DNA from: Comamonas avium
GTDB lineage: Bacteria; Pseudomonadota; Gammaproteobacteria; Burkholderiales; Burkholderiaceae_C
Direction of reading: 5' to 3'
DNA: 64,000 bases
NCBI RefSeq assembly: GCF_014836675.1
Contig: NZ_JACSQK010000003.1
Span: 1 to 64,000, forward strand
Under the pieces are notes generated by a model. That model worked only from the letters and a program-made list of their open reading frames with translations, was not told the origin of the DNA and searched no databases. How positions within the stretch are numbered: position 1 is the stretch's first letter; the number at the start of each line of letters is the position of its first letter. A program made the position numbers and the translations under genes. This document shows positions 1-8,488 of the stretch, one piece after another.

Positions 1-68
1 AGGACAGTGAAACGACTTTGCGCCGATGATAGTGCGGGTTCCCGTGTGAAAGTAGGTCATCGCTAGGC
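1..68 (+). rRNA. rrf: 5S rRNA, 3' part, first tandem copy (cut by window edge)
   Basis: These bases align without gaps to the 3' 68 bases of the complete 5S gene that follows (228-295), with 6 differences. They include the conserved GCGCCGATGATAGTG core. The 5' half, and presumably the 23S and 16S genes, lie left of the window. The gene is followed by its own terminator. Confidence 0.93.
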
Positions 69-83
69 TCTTACAGCTGCAAC

Positions 84-120
84 ACCCCCTGACCTTGAAA
101 GAGGCAGGGGGTTTTGTTTT
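84..120 (+). terminator. Rho-independent terminator after first 5S gene
   Basis: The arms CCCCCTG (85-91) and CAGGGGG (105-111) pair, with a short inner CCT/AGG extension, and are followed by a T-rich tract (112-120). The second 5S copy carries a closely similar hairpin, so gene and terminator may have been duplicated together. Confidence 0.85.
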
Positions 121-180
121 TAGTAAAAGCACAATTTTTAGCTGGGCAGCACCGAAGTGTTGCTGCTTGGCAGACAGTTA

Positions 181-295
181 TGCCTGATGACCATAGCAAG
201 TTGGTCCCACGCCTTCCCATCCCGAACAGGACCGTGAAACGACTTTGCGCCGATGATAGTGCGGACTCCCGTGTGAAAGCAGGTCATCGTCAGGC
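181..295 (+). rRNA. rrf: 5S rRNA, complete second tandem copy
   Basis: About 115 nt beginning TGCCTGATGACC and ending GTCAGGC. The ends pair (GCCTGA with TCAGGC) as helix I of 5S rRNA. The conserved GGTCCCAC, CCGAAC and GCGCCGATGATAGTG blocks are in place. The previous gene ends at base 68, so only a terminator and about 60 bp of spacer separate them. It differs from copy 1 at 6 of the 68 comparable bases, including part of helix IV. Confidence 0.94.
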
Positions 296-307
296 CCTTA
301 CCGTGAC

Positions 308-346
308 AAACCCCTGACCTTGGCAAGAGGCAGGGGTTTTTGTTTT
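308..346 (+). terminator. Rho-independent terminator of the rRNA operon
   Basis: The arms CCCCTG (311-316) and CAGGGG (331-336) are followed by TTTTTGTTTT. This is nearly the same hairpin as the one after the first 5S copy. Confidence 0.87.
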
Positions 347-393
347 AGCGGTGAGGGAAAGCGTACTTAGTGCTCAAAAGCAAAATCACAAAA

Positions 394-422
394 AATAAGA
401 GCGCACTGCGTGCGCTCTTATT
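394..422. terminator. 12-bp perfect hairpin between rRNA operon and convergent gene
   Basis: AATAAGAGCGCA (394-405) and TGCGCTCTTATT (411-422) form a perfect 12-bp stem with a 5-nt loop. A second hairpin with one G-U pair lies at about 459-475 and is followed by TTTTTTA on the plus strand. Together they probably insulate the rRNA operon from the gene at 482-1267 on the other strand. Confidence 0.55.
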
Positions 423-481
423 GAAGTTCAGATAGTTATCTATCTAAAACTAAATACAGGGGCGCGTAGAGCGCTCCTTTT

Positions 482-1267
482 TTATTTGTTCGCTTGATGC
501 TGCCCCAAGTACAAGCGGCCATCGACAAAGACATTGACGATGCCTTGCTCGAACGCCGTCCAGCATTCGTTCTTGGTTAAAGGTGCGGTGACAATCACGG
601 CGACTTTGTCCTCGGGCGTGGTTTCGCTGGAAAAATCCACACTCAAGTCTTCATCGGCCAGATGGGCTGCTGCAAAGGGGTGGCAGCGCTCGGTAAAGAA
701 TAGCTGGGTGGTAGCGTGCGCCCACAGTGCCTCGCCGTTGGAGAGTAGAAAATTGAAGGTGCCGTGTGGAGCGATGCGCCTAGCCAGCTCTTGCAAGGTG
801 ATCGTCAGCTCTTCAATGCTGGGCACTCCGGCGTGCGATTTCGACAGTTCTTGCATGATCCAGCAAAAGGCCAATTCACTGTCGGTGGAGCCAATGGGCT
901 GAAAGTGCGTGTGCAGCTTGGGGGCGAAGTGTTTCAGGTCACCGTTGTGGGCAAAAACCCAGTTGCGGCCCCATAGCTCACGCACAAACGGGTGGCAGTT
1001 TTGCAGACTGACCACACCCTGGGTGGCTTTGCGAATGTGGGCGATGACGTGTTTGCTTTTGATGGGGTATTGGCGAATCAGTTGAGCGACTGGGGAGTCC
1101 ACCGCACGTTCGTGGTCGACAAAGAGACGCAGTCCCTTGTCTTCAAAGAATGCGATGCCCCAGCCGTCAGTGTGATCCCCGGTATTGCCCGCGCGTTGTG
1201 CAAACCCACTGAAGCTGAAGCGTACATCAGTGGGGGTGTTGCAGTTCATTCCTAAAAGCTGGCACAT
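482..1267 (-). CDS. Class II glutamine amidotransferase (YafJ-like)
   Basis: Predicted 261-aa N-terminal-nucleophile amidotransferase. I placed the start at 1267 because it gives MCQLLGMN, putting the catalytic cysteine at position 2 as class II enzymes require after Met removal; a longer frame to 1291 would bury it. Further family blocks are DGWGIAFFED, IAHIRKAT (where the glutamine substrate binds), FAHNGDL and STDSE. No synthase domain follows, so this is a stand-alone glutaminase domain of the YafJ type, whose acceptor substrate is not known. It converges on the rRNA operon and stands alone on its strand apart from the exporter gene further upstream. Confidence 0.9.
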   Translation of the reverse strand: MCQLLGMNCNTPTDVRFSFSGFAQRAGNTGDHTDGWGIAFFEDKGLRLFVDHERAVDSPVAQLIRQYPIKSKHVIAHIRKATQGVVSLQNCHPFVRELWGRNWVFAHNGDLKHFAPKLHTHFQPIGSTDSELAFCWIMQELSKSHAGVPSIEELTITLQELARRIAPHGTFNFLLSNGEALWAHATTQLFFTERCHPFAAAHLADEDLSVDFSSETTPEDKVAVIVTAPLTKNECWTAFEQGIVNVFVDGRLYLGQHQANK

Positions 1268-1344
1268 GGGCGCGGATTCCGTCTCAAGCAATCAAAGGGA
1301 TATAGCCTAACGCGCCTTGTGTTGCTTGTGTGCAATGCTGCGGT

Positions 1345-2808
1345 TTAAGCAGCAGATTTACGGGGCGGTGAACGCAGCTGCGTGGCAGCGACGAAGGCCA
1401 CTAAACACAGCAAGGTGAGCATGACAAAGCTTTCATGGAATGCCGTGATGCGGCCTTGTGACTGCGTGATGGCAGGGTTGGCCGCTTGCACTGCCAAGCG
1501 CCACTCCAGCACGATGCCGCACAGGCCTACACCTACGGCTCCACCGAGCATCCGGATAAAGCTGATGGTGCTGGAGCCTTGGGCGATGAGTGATTTATTC
1601 AGTGGCCGCATGGCGCCCAGATTCAGGCTGGGCAAGATGAAACCCAGTCCGATTCGACCTACGATGATGAATGCCGCAAGTACCCACAGGGCCATGTCCT
1701 GGCCTGTCCACAGCATCAACGCAAACGAAGCGGCCAGCAGCAACATGCCAATGCTCACCAGCCAGTGCGTGGGCTGGGTGTCTGCCATGCGCCCCACCAA
1801 CGGAATGGTGATGGCCAGCACAATGCCCGCAGGCAGCAGCAAGTTGCCGGCGTAGCTGGCAGAAAGCCCCAGCCCCATTTGCATGAAGACGGGCAGTAAA
1901 TAGGTGGAGCCAAACATGGCCGTGCCGTAGATGAAGGCCACTATGCAACCCATGACAAAGGGGCGATAGCTAAAGAGGCGTAAATCCATCAGCGGTTTTC
2001 GGTTTGTACGCAACAAATGTTTTTGCCATGCCACGAAGCCTGTCAAAGACACGACGGCAACGGCCAGCAACACGCCAGCCTGACTGTGGCTGTGATGAAA
2101 AGCGACCAGTGCGTTGAGCAAACTGAGAGAGCCTGCACTGACCAGCGCCAGGCCCCACATATCAAGCTTGCCGCTGTCTTGGCCGCTGGTGTTGCCACCG
2201 GGGGCTGAGGAGGGCACATATTTCCATGCCAGCCACAGCGACAGCAAGCAAGGCGGAACCACCATGAAAAAGGTGCTGCGCCAGCCCATCCAGTCCACCA
2301 GCAAACCGCCTAGCGCTGGCGCAAGCGCGGGGGCCAGTACCACGCCCATGCCAAATACGCCACCAGCCCGCCCTTGTTCATGTGTCAAAAAGGCGTGCAG
2401 GATGATCACGGCCGGAATAGGCTGAATGAGGCCAGCGGCAATGCCCTCGGCCACACGCGAAAACAGCAGCACCTCAAACTGCTGGGCCACACCGCCAGCG
2501 ATACCGCCGACGATCAGCAAACTGATTGCGCCGGCATAGGTGGCGCGATAGCCGAACCGTGCAAGCAGCCAGGGCGTGACCAGCATGGCGACGGTGGAGG
2601 CCACCATGAAGGCCGAGGTGATCCATTGCGCACGCTCTTGCCCCAAACCAAAGTACGCACTCATGGCAGGAATTGCCACATTCACACTGGTGGAGGGAAT
2701 GATGGAGGCGATCGTACCCACCATCACAGCCATCAACAGCAGCCAGCGATAGCGTTCGCCGTAACGGTCTTTGAGGACGTTGGAAGGCGATGGTGCGAAC
2801 AAGGACAT
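1345..2808 (-). CDS. MFS multidrug transporter, DHA2 (EmrB/QacA) family
   Basis: 487-aa inner-membrane protein with about 14 hydrophobic segments, the length and topology of proton-driven DHA2 drug exporters. The loop after the second segment reads LLARFGYR (motif A position). The stretch around residues 155-175 (VLAPALAPALGGLLVDW) matches antiporter motif C. No membrane-fusion protein or outer-membrane channel gene lies beside it, so it probably works alone across the inner membrane. Substrate cannot be read from the sequence. A small cysteine-rich gene lies upstream on the same strand, 54 bp away. Confidence 0.88.
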   Translation of the reverse strand: MSLFAPSPSNVLKDRYGERYRWLLLMAVMVGTIASIIPSTSVNVAIPAMSAYFGLGQERAQWITSAFMVASTVAMLVTPWLLARFGYRATYAGAISLLIVGGIAGGVAQQFEVLLFSRVAEGIAAGLIQPIPAVIILHAFLTHEQGRAGGVFGMGVVLAPALAPALGGLLVDWMGWRSTFFMVVPPCLLSLWLAWKYVPSSAPGGNTSGQDSGKLDMWGLALVSAGSLSLLNALVAFHHSHSQAGVLLAVAVVSLTGFVAWQKHLLRTNRKPLMDLRLFSYRPFVMGCIVAFIYGTAMFGSTYLLPVFMQMGLGLSASYAGNLLLPAGIVLAITIPLVGRMADTQPTHWLVSIGMLLLAASFALMLWTGQDMALWVLAAFIIVGRIGLGFILPSLNLGAMRPLNKSLIAQGSSTISFIRMLGGAVGVGLCGIVLEWRLAVQAANPAITQSQGRITAFHESFVMLTLLCLVAFVAATQLRSPPRKSAA

Positions 2809-2862
2809 AGATAGTTCGGCGAATAAGTGAATACAAGAGGCCTGCAGCCTACGCGCCTGGAT

Positions 2863-3075
2863 TCAGCTTGGCGTGCCTGTGGGAGACAGGCCTTGGCCAC
2901 AGGCCGGGCATACGCACGACTGGCGGCGTTGTGCGGCTGGAATACGCTCCAGAACCTGTGGCGCGATGCGGGTTTGCATGCACCAGCAGTCTTGCGCGGG
3001 CAAGCCTGCGGCTACGGCGCATTGGTTAGCTTGACCGCACAGCGGGCAAACAGAAGTGTTGATCTCGGCAGACAT
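2863..3075 (-). CDS. Cysteine-rich CWC-type small protein
   Basis: 70-aa protein. The start at 3075 (MSAEINTSVCPLCGQ) is preferred over 3117 because the metal-site-like core begins directly after it. It has CPLCGQANQC near the N-terminus, a CWC tripeptide in the middle and CVCPACGQG near the C-terminus, so paired cysteines that could hold a zinc or iron centre. This matches the cysteine-rich CWC family of unknown function common in proteobacteria. It is cytoplasmic, with no signal or membrane segment. Its job is not known. Confidence 0.75.
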   Translation of the reverse strand: MSAEINTSVCPLCGQANQCAVAAGLPAQDCWCMQTRIAPQVLERIPAAQRRQSCVCPACGQGLSPTGTPS

Positions 3076-3177
3076 GGCACGCAGTGTAAGGGGCACTCCG
3101 CCAATGGAGTGCGCCACACAGCGAGCAAAAATTTAGATGAAAAGTGCTTTTAACGCTTTCCAGCTTAGCGTGACAGG

Positions 3178-4023
3178 CTATTTGTTTGGTGGTGACTGGC
3201 CCCATTGAGCACGCAAATCAGCGCAGTGGTCTTTGTCTGCCAGTGCGGGTGTGCGCACCACGTAATCACTCTCAGCGCGATCAGCTTGGGCCTTGCCACC
3301 CGCTTGGCCAATGGCGATCAGGCGTGAAATGTCTGCTGGCAGCCAGGTGGGAATGCCCATGCTGCGCAATACGTGCCCCCGCCCTGCAATCAAGAGCACG
3401 GTTTTCCCCGCCTGCACTTGCGGCGCAATGGTTTGGGCCATGCGTGCATCTTTGGCCAATTGAATGCGTGCCATGGGTGTGATTTGGTTCTCGGGTAACA
3501 AATCGCAATGACCGCTGCGAATGGCTTGGCGTTGTTGCTCCCAGGCTGCGGGGGGCAAGTGACTGTCCCAAGCGCTGTCCTGCATGACCTGGCGCATGTT
3601 TGCGCGTGGCAGGTTGCCGCCAAAGACGGGAATACCTGCGCGTACAGCGGTCATGATCGCCGGGCCATAGGCTTGCCAAGGCCAGCCTTTGTCGTTCCAT
3701 TGAAGTGCTGTCTGTACCTCTTGTTCTGTGGCTGTGCGTGGCAGCTTGTCGGTGTCTTGGCCTTGGTCTGCCATTTCCAGCACGACGGCGGCCAGTTGCT
3801 GGCGGGCAATCAGGTTTTGCGCGGTGGCGTGTTGCCACTGCTGGTGCTCGGGCGCATCGTGTTGCTCACCCAAAAGCAGGACTTGGGGTGGCGTCACGCG
3901 GTGCAGCACGCTGGGCCATTGGTCGGCACTGATCTCAGAGTTAGATGGCAGGTTGGTGCAGCCCAGCGTGAAGCTGGCTAGGCCTGTGACAAGCAGGCTA
4001 CGAAGGAGGAAAGAGATGCGCAT
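3178..4023 (-). CDS. ChaN family lipoprotein
   Basis: 281-aa predicted lipoprotein: the signal MRISFLLRSLLV ends in a lipobox LGC with Cys22. The mature part has the ChaN/haem-binding-uptake pattern: VLLGEQHDAPEHQQWQ near residue 50, LEMADQGQD, a central GNLPRANMR block and AGRGHVLRSMGIP near the C-terminus. In Campylobacter ChaN such proteins bind stacked haem at the outer membrane; whether this one binds haem is inference. No TonB receptor or haem ABC genes lie nearby. The gene stands alone, followed by the cysteine-rich CWC gene on the same strand. Confidence 0.85.
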   Translation of the reverse strand: MRISFLLRSLLVTGLASFTLGCTNLPSNSEISADQWPSVLHRVTPPQVLLLGEQHDAPEHQQWQHATAQNLIARQQLAAVVLEMADQGQDTDKLPRTATEQEVQTALQWNDKGWPWQAYGPAIMTAVRAGIPVFGGNLPRANMRQVMQDSAWDSHLPPAAWEQQRQAIRSGHCDLLPENQITPMARIQLAKDARMAQTIAPQVQAGKTVLLIAGRGHVLRSMGIPTWLPADISRLIAIGQAGGKAQADRAESDYVVRTPALADKDHCADLRAQWGQSPPNK

Positions 4024-4117
4024 GGGTCGCTATGCTAGATCAGGCGTGGAGAAAACCATCTGCTTTACATGGGATGAGACCGTCATAGCAGTGCGGGGGG
4101 CACCAGAACCACGCATG

Positions 4118-4138
4118 AAAAAGGCACCCGAAGGCGCC
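4118..4138 (-). terminator. Terminator of the CsgG-like operon
   Basis: On the minus strand GGCGCC-TTCG-GGTGCC forms a 6-bp stem with a stable TTCG tetraloop, followed by TTTTT. It lies 24 bp past the last gene of the three-lipoprotein operon. Confidence 0.85.
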
Positions 4139-4161
4139 TGATGGAAAAGCCCGAAGAGTGT

Positions 4162-4839
4162 TTAGTTCTTGAGGTATTTCGGAGAGCGTGGGCCGTAGAG
4201 CAAGCCATCGCGTCCGCCGACCGCCAGGAGCCGGTTGGTGGCAACGCCTGCCACAGGGTGCGAGACGTCAGAGACGGAGTTGACGATTTGCTTGATCAAG
4301 GCTGTGACCAGCATACCGACCAGGCCACCGCCAGAGTTGTTGCCACCTTCGTCGCTCGACGCGTAGGCTTGGCCGGTCCACAGCTTGGTTCCAGTACGCA
4401 GATCAACCAGCCGCGCCTCAACACTGACGACCGCGACACTGTTGATGACTTGGTAGCTGACGCCATATTTGTCGACCTTGATGTACAGCGCAGTGTCCGC
4501 ACCAAAGATTTCATGCAGTTTGGCAGGCGCCACCTCATGGATGTCGCTCGCAATTTCCAGGCCGTTTTGGCGGAAAGTTTCGGTCACCAGCGTCACTGGC
4601 ATTACGTAGTAGCCGGCTTCTGCCAGGGGCAGTGTGGTGTGCGATAGCACGCTGGCGGTGGCCTGCACGTCCGGGGAATCGTTTAACGGAGGCAGTACCA
4701 AGATGGACTGGGGTTTGGCAGCACGGAAGGCAGAATAGTCTTTGCCAGGTGCAGTGGTGGTGGCACAGCCTGTCAGCCAGGCCGCAGTGATGCCCAGCAA
4801 AAACCAGCGCAGCGCTAAGGGGAGGGAAAGGCGTGCCAT
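4162..4839 (-). CDS. DUF799 (GNA1162-like) lipoprotein
   Basis: 225-aa predicted outer-membrane lipoprotein with a hydrophobic signal and lipobox LTGC (Cys25). The body (ILVLPPLNDSPDVQATASVLSHTT, VYVMP-like strand, YIKVDKYGVSYQ) matches the DUF799 family typified by Neisseria GNA1162, whose fold resembles the periplasmic part of CsgG/TolB-type proteins. It is the last gene of a three-gene unit: its ATG overlaps the stop of the DUF4810 gene by one base (TGATG), implying translational coupling. The set CsgG-like/DUF4810/DUF799 is a known conserved trio of unknown function. A terminator follows. Confidence 0.87.
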   Translation of the reverse strand: MARLSLPLALRWFLLGITAAWLTGCATTTAPGKDYSAFRAAKPQSILVLPPLNDSPDVQATASVLSHTTLPLAEAGYYVMPVTLVTETFRQNGLEIASDIHEVAPAKLHEIFGADTALYIKVDKYGVSYQVINSVAVVSVEARLVDLRTGTKLWTGQAYASSDEGGNNSGGGLVGMLVTALIKQIVNSVSDVSHPVAGVATNRLLAVGGRDGLLYGPRSPKYLKN

Positions 4840-5201
4840 CAGCTTTTGTTCTTCTTCATGTTGTTGATGAGGTAGTCGATGTAGGGCGTGGACTCCGGAA
4901 AGTGGGCCTTTTCCTGCGACCAGGCGCTGAGTGCTTGGTCGGTCCGACCAGAGTTCAAGTACATCAGTCCCAAGTGCGCGTAATACCCAGGAGGCAGGGC
5001 ACGGCCTTTGGCGCTGGCTTCCTGGGCACCTTTTTCCAGGGCCAGTACCTGCTCTTCGGGCGATGCTTCGCTTTTCAGGTAGCTATAGACGTGATCGCTG
5101 TAGCCATTCCAGCTGTACAGCGTGGAAGGTGCGCTAGCACATGCAGCCAGCGCACTGACCAGACCCAGCGCTACGCAGGAGCGCATCAAAAGAGAAGACA
5201 T
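4839..5201 (-). CDS. DUF4810 small lipoprotein
   Basis: 120-aa predicted lipoprotein with lipobox LAAC (Cys21). The mature part is helical: YSYLKSEASPEEQVLALEKG, then PPGYYAHLGLMYLNSGRTDQALSAW, which reads like a single TPR unit, then PYIDYLINNMKKNKS. Middle gene of the CsgG-like/DUF4810/DUF799 operon, 11 bp after the CsgG-like gene and overlapping the next by one base. An alternative start at Met6 is possible. It is probably a periplasmic partner or chaperone of the two larger lipoproteins; that is inference from the operon. Confidence 0.85.
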   Translation of the reverse strand: MSSLLMRSCVALGLVSALAACASAPSTLYSWNGYSDHVYSYLKSEASPEEQVLALEKGAQEASAKGRALPPGYYAHLGLMYLNSGRTDQALSAWSQEKAHFPESTPYIDYLINNMKKNKS

Positions 5202-5212
5202 GGATGCGCTCT

Positions 5213-5884
5213 TTAACGATTGCCGAGTGCGCCAGCGTCTACGGCTTCGCCCAGTCGATCAACCGCTTCGCGGATGGCCAGATCCAAGACCTTGCCGTTG
5301 AGGGTGGAGTCGTAGCTGGCAGTGCCGCCAAAGCCCACAATTTCTCGGTTGGACAGCTGGTACTCACCAGCACCTTGCACCGAACGCACGACTTCCGAAG
5401 TACGAATGTTGACGATGTTCAGCGTCACCTTGGCATAGGCAGTTTGTGTCTTGCCACGGCCCAACACACCAAACAGTTGCCTGTCTCCGGTTTCTTTGCG
5501 GCCAAACTCTGTCACATCGCCGGTGACAACGTAGTCGGCACCTTTGAGTTGCTGTGCGGTGCCCTGGATGGTGGCTTCTTGCTTGATTTCAGCCATGTTG
5601 TCGCGGTCCAGAACGGTGAAGCGATTGGTTTGCTGCAGGTGGCCCATCAAAATGGTTTTGGCCTGGCTGCCCAGACGGTCGACACCATCAGAGAACGCAC
5701 CGCGCAAATAGCTGGAACGGTTGTCAAACTTTCCCACCGCGATGGGTGTACGGGGGCCTTGGTAGCTGCGTGTGGCCGCTTGTGTTTGCGCAACGCTCAG
5801 CGATTGGGAGCTTTCCGTGGCACAGCCAGACAGCAACAGGGGGGCGGAAATCGCCAGGGCGGAGGCAGAAACAAGCAGGCGCAT
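5213..5884 (-). CDS. CsgG/HfaB family lipoprotein
   Basis: 223-aa lipoprotein, lipobox LSGC (Cys20). The CsgG-type core is visible: PIAVGKFDNRSSY, SQAKTILMGHLQQTNRFTVLDRDN, GADYVVTGDVTEFGRKE, YAKVTLNIVNIRTSEVVRSVQGAGEY, and a C-terminal LAIREAVDRLGEAV helix. CsgG forms the curli export channel in E. coli, and HfaB acts in Caulobacter holdfast attachment. No curli subunit or nucleator gene is visible here, so an amyloid-export role cannot be claimed. First gene of the trio. The terminator of glcB lies about 85 bp upstream, so it needs its own promoter in 5885-5968. Confidence 0.9.
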   Translation of the reverse strand: MRLLVSASALAISAPLLLSGCATESSQSLSVAQTQAATRSYQGPRTPIAVGKFDNRSSYLRGAFSDGVDRLGSQAKTILMGHLQQTNRFTVLDRDNMAEIKQEATIQGTAQQLKGADYVVTGDVTEFGRKETGDRQLFGVLGRGKTQTAYAKVTLNIVNIRTSEVVRSVQGAGEYQLSNREIVGFGGTASYDSTLNGKVLDLAIREAVDRLGEAVDAGALGNR

Positions 5885-5968
5885 GGGAGGTCAGTGGCGT
5901 TGAGACAGAGCTTGAAACTGTAACCACAAATCCCTCGTGCAACTTGCAAATGAAAGTAGTTCTCAATA

Positions 5969-5995
5969 AAAAAAGACACCCGGAGGTGTCTTTTG
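5969..5995 (-). terminator. Terminator downstream of glcB
   Basis: GACACC-CGGA-GGTGTC stem (5975-5990), with an A-run before and a TTTT run after on the plus strand. On the minus strand the T-run follows the hairpin, so it fits termination of glcB, which ends at 6054. It may work in both directions. Confidence 0.85.
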
Positions 5996-6053
5996 TTGTA
6001 GGTCAGGCCTGCTGCTGGCACATGTACGGCTGGCGTCAGCAGCTTGGTTTGGG

Positions 6054-8246
6054 TTAAGCGCCGGCCTTTACTTTCAAGCGCCATGCGTGCAGCAGTGGCT
6101 CGGTGTAGCCGGAAGGCTGCTCTTTGCCTTTGAACACCAGATCCAGTGCGGCCTGCATGGCTGCACCGTTGGGGTTGGCGGCCAGACTCTTGTAGCTGGC
6201 ATCGCCGGCGTTCTGGCCGTCCACCACCTTGGCCATGCGGGCGAAAGTGTCGCGTACCTGCTGTTCGGTGACGATGCTGTGAAGCAGCCAGTTGGCAATG
6301 TGCTGGCTGGAGATACGCAGCGTGGCACGGTCTTCCATCAGGCCTACGTTGTGAATGTCCGGCACTTTGGAGCAGCCCACGCCAGCGTCCACCCAGCGCA
6401 CCACGTAGCCCAGAATGCCTTGCACGTTATTGTCCAGCTCTTGCTGTTTTTCGGCGTCGGTCCACTTGGGGTCTTTGGCAACGGGAATCTGCAGCAGATC
6501 CGCCAGGATGTTGGCGCGCTCGGTGTCTGCATTGGTTTTTTCCAACTCCTTTTGCACATCGGCCACATTGACTTGGTGGTAGTGCAGTGCGTGCAGCGTG
6601 GCGCCTGTAGGTGAGGGTACCCAGGCTGTATTGGCTCCGGCCTTGGGGTGGGTAATTTTTTGCTCCAGCATGGCCTTCATCAGGTCGGGCATGGCCCACA
6701 TGCCCTTGCCGATCTGGGCGCGGCCGCGCAGGCCCATGGTCAGGCCGACCAAGACGTTGCTCTTTTCGTAGGCTTGCAGCCAGGCGCTGGTCTTCATGTC
6801 GCCCTTTCGCACCATGGGGCCAGCTTGCATGGCGGTATGCATCTCGTCGCCGGTACGGTCCAGGAAACCGGTGTTGATGAACGCCACGCGCGCAGGGGCG
6901 GCGGCAATGGCGGCCTTCAGGTTGACGGAGGTGCGGCGCTCTTCGTCCATGATGCCTAGCTTGACGGTGTTTTCTTTCAGGCCCAGCACCTGTTCAACAC
7001 GGCCAAACAGTTCGTTGGCAAATGCGACCTCGACAGGGCCGTGCATCTTGGGCTTGACGATGTAGACGCTGCCAGTGCAGCTGTTCTTGATGCCGTTGGC
7101 ACCCAGACCTTTGAGGTCGTGGATAGCGATGGTGGTGGTGACCATGGCATCCAGAATGCCTTCGGGGATTTCTTTGCGTTGCTCGCCCCACAGAACAGCG
7201 GGGTTGGTCATCAGATGGCCCACATTGCGCAGGAACATCAGCGAGCGGCCATGCAGCTTGACGCTCTGGCCATCGGCGCCTGTGTAGCTGCGGTCACCGT
7301 TCAGGCCACGGGTCAGTGTTTTTCCGCCCTTTTCGAACGATTCGGTCAGCGTGCCCTTCAAAATGCCCAGCCAGTTGCTGTAGCCCAGCACCTTGTCTTC
7401 GGCATCCACCGCGGCAACAGAGTCTTCCAGATCCAGAATGGTGGACACGGCGGCTTCCACCACCACATCGGCTACGCCAGCGGCATCGGACTGGCCAATG
7501 GGGGTTGCGGGGTTGACGATGATGTCGATGTGCAAGCCGTGGTTCTTGAGCAGTACCGAGGTGGGAGCCGTGGCATCGCCCTGGTAACCGATGAACTTGT
7601 CAGCCTCTTTCAGCCCAGTTGCGCTGCCATCTTTCAGAGTGACTACCAGTTTGCCACCGTCGACCTTGTAGCCAGTGGAATCCTTGTGCGAGCCTGTAGC
7701 CAGTGGCGCAGCCTGATCCAGGAAGTTGCGCGCAAACTCAATCACTTTGGCGCCGCGCACGGGGTTGTAGCCCTTGCCCTTTTCAGCGCCGCCGTCTTCG
7801 CTGATGGCATCGGTGCCGTACAGCGCGTCATACAAAGAGCCCCAACGGGCGTTCGCTGCGTTCAATGCGTAGCGGGCATTCAAAATTGGCACTACCAGCT
7901 GAGGGCCGGCCATGGTGGCCAGCTCGGCGTCGACGTTTTCGGTGGTGGCCTTGGCGTCCTTGGGTTGCTCGACCAGGTAGCCAATTTGCGTCAGAAACTG
8001 CTGGTAACCCGCCATGTTGGTGATGGGGCCGGGGTTGGCTTTGTGCCAGGTGTCCAGTTCGGTCTGCAGGCGGTCACGCTCGGCCAGCAGGGCGGCATTC
8101 TTGGGGGCCAGATCGGCCACGAGTGCATCAAAGCCCTTCCAGAACGTGGCAGTGTCAACGCCCGTGCCGGGCAGAACCTGTTCGTTGATGAAGGTATGCA
8201 GCTCGTTGGCAACTTGCAGTCCATGGACTTGGGTGCGTGCGGTCAT
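6054..8246 (-). CDS. glcB: Malate synthase G
   Basis: 730 aa, the usual length of the monomeric G isoform. It condenses glyoxylate and acetyl-CoA to malate in the cytoplasm, closing the glyoxylate shunt or glycolate use. Recognisable blocks: [17 protein letters not shown] (active-site region), [13 protein letters not shown], the metal and glyoxylate region around [40 protein letters not shown] and [27 protein letters not shown]. The start at 8246 ([10 protein letters not shown]) is preceded by AAGGGGA at good spacing; the frame upstream is not homologous. Divergent from a LysR regulator 242 bp away, which may control it. Confidence 0.97.
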   Translation of the reverse strand: MTARTQVHGLQVANELHTFINEQVLPGTGVDTATFWKGFDALVADLAPKNAALLAERDRLQTELDTWHKANPGPITNMAGYQQFLTQIGYLVEQPKDAKATTENVDAELATMAGPQLVVPILNARYALNAANARWGSLYDALYGTDAISEDGGAEKGKGYNPVRGAKVIEFARNFLDQAAPLATGSHKDSTGYKVDGGKLVVTLKDGSATGLKEADKFIGYQGDATAPTSVLLKNHGLHIDIIVNPATPIGQSDAAGVADVVVEAAVSTILDLEDSVAAVDAEDKVLGYSNWLGILKGTLTESFEKGGKTLTRGLNGDRSYTGADGQSVKLHGRSLMFLRNVGHLMTNPAVLWGEQRKEIPEGILDAMVTTTIAIHDLKGLGANGIKNSCTGSVYIVKPKMHGPVEVAFANELFGRVEQVLGLKENTVKLGIMDEERRTSVNLKAAIAAAPARVAFINTGFLDRTGDEMHTAMQAGPMVRKGDMKTSAWLQAYEKSNVLVGLTMGLRGRAQIGKGMWAMPDLMKAMLEQKITHPKAGANTAWVPSPTGATLHALHYHQVNVADVQKELEKTNADTERANILADLLQIPVAKDPKWTDAEKQQELDNNVQGILGYVVRWVDAGVGCSKVPDIHNVGLMEDRATLRISSQHIANWLLHSIVTEQQVRDTFARMAKVVDGQNAGDASYKSLAANPNGAAMQAALDLVFKGKEQPSGYTEPLLHAWRLKVKAGA

Positions 8247-8363
8247 GGTGTGGTCCCCTTGGATCATTGAAAAATCGTGGCATCTCAAAGTGATGCAGCC
8301 TCGCACACCACTGTATTGCAAAGCTAAGGGTTAATAAATCGCGCAAAAAGCTCTAAACTGATG

Positions 8364-8379
8364 ACTTTTACGCAAAAGT
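8364..8379. promoter_or_regulatory. Palindrome in the glcB-LysR divergent region
   Basis: ACTTTT (8364-8369), ACGC, AAAAGT (8374-8379): perfect 6-bp arms in the 242-bp region between glcB and the divergent regulator. Position and symmetry suit an operator, but the T-N11-A core typical of LysR sites is not obvious here. A half copy of the dispersed repeat lies just after it (about 8417-8440). Confidence 0.35.
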
Positions 8380-8416
8380 GGGCAACACTGTCATCGATGC
8401 GCAACGATGCCGTGCT

Positions 8417-8442
8417 ACATAAAAAATAGCTGCTGACGCTTG
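8417..8442. repeat. Half copy of dispersed palindromic repeat
   Basis: AAAAAATAGCTGCTGACGCTTGTG matches the outer arm ATAGCT-N3-(A/G)CGCTTG of the palindromic repeat seen in full at 25363-25444, 45735-45830 and 63854-63950. The opposite arm is missing. It lies upstream of the LysR gene. Confidence 0.5.
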
Positions 8443-8488
8443 TGCAGTAAGTGCCAGCATTTAATTCGATGCATAAATCTTTGGGACT

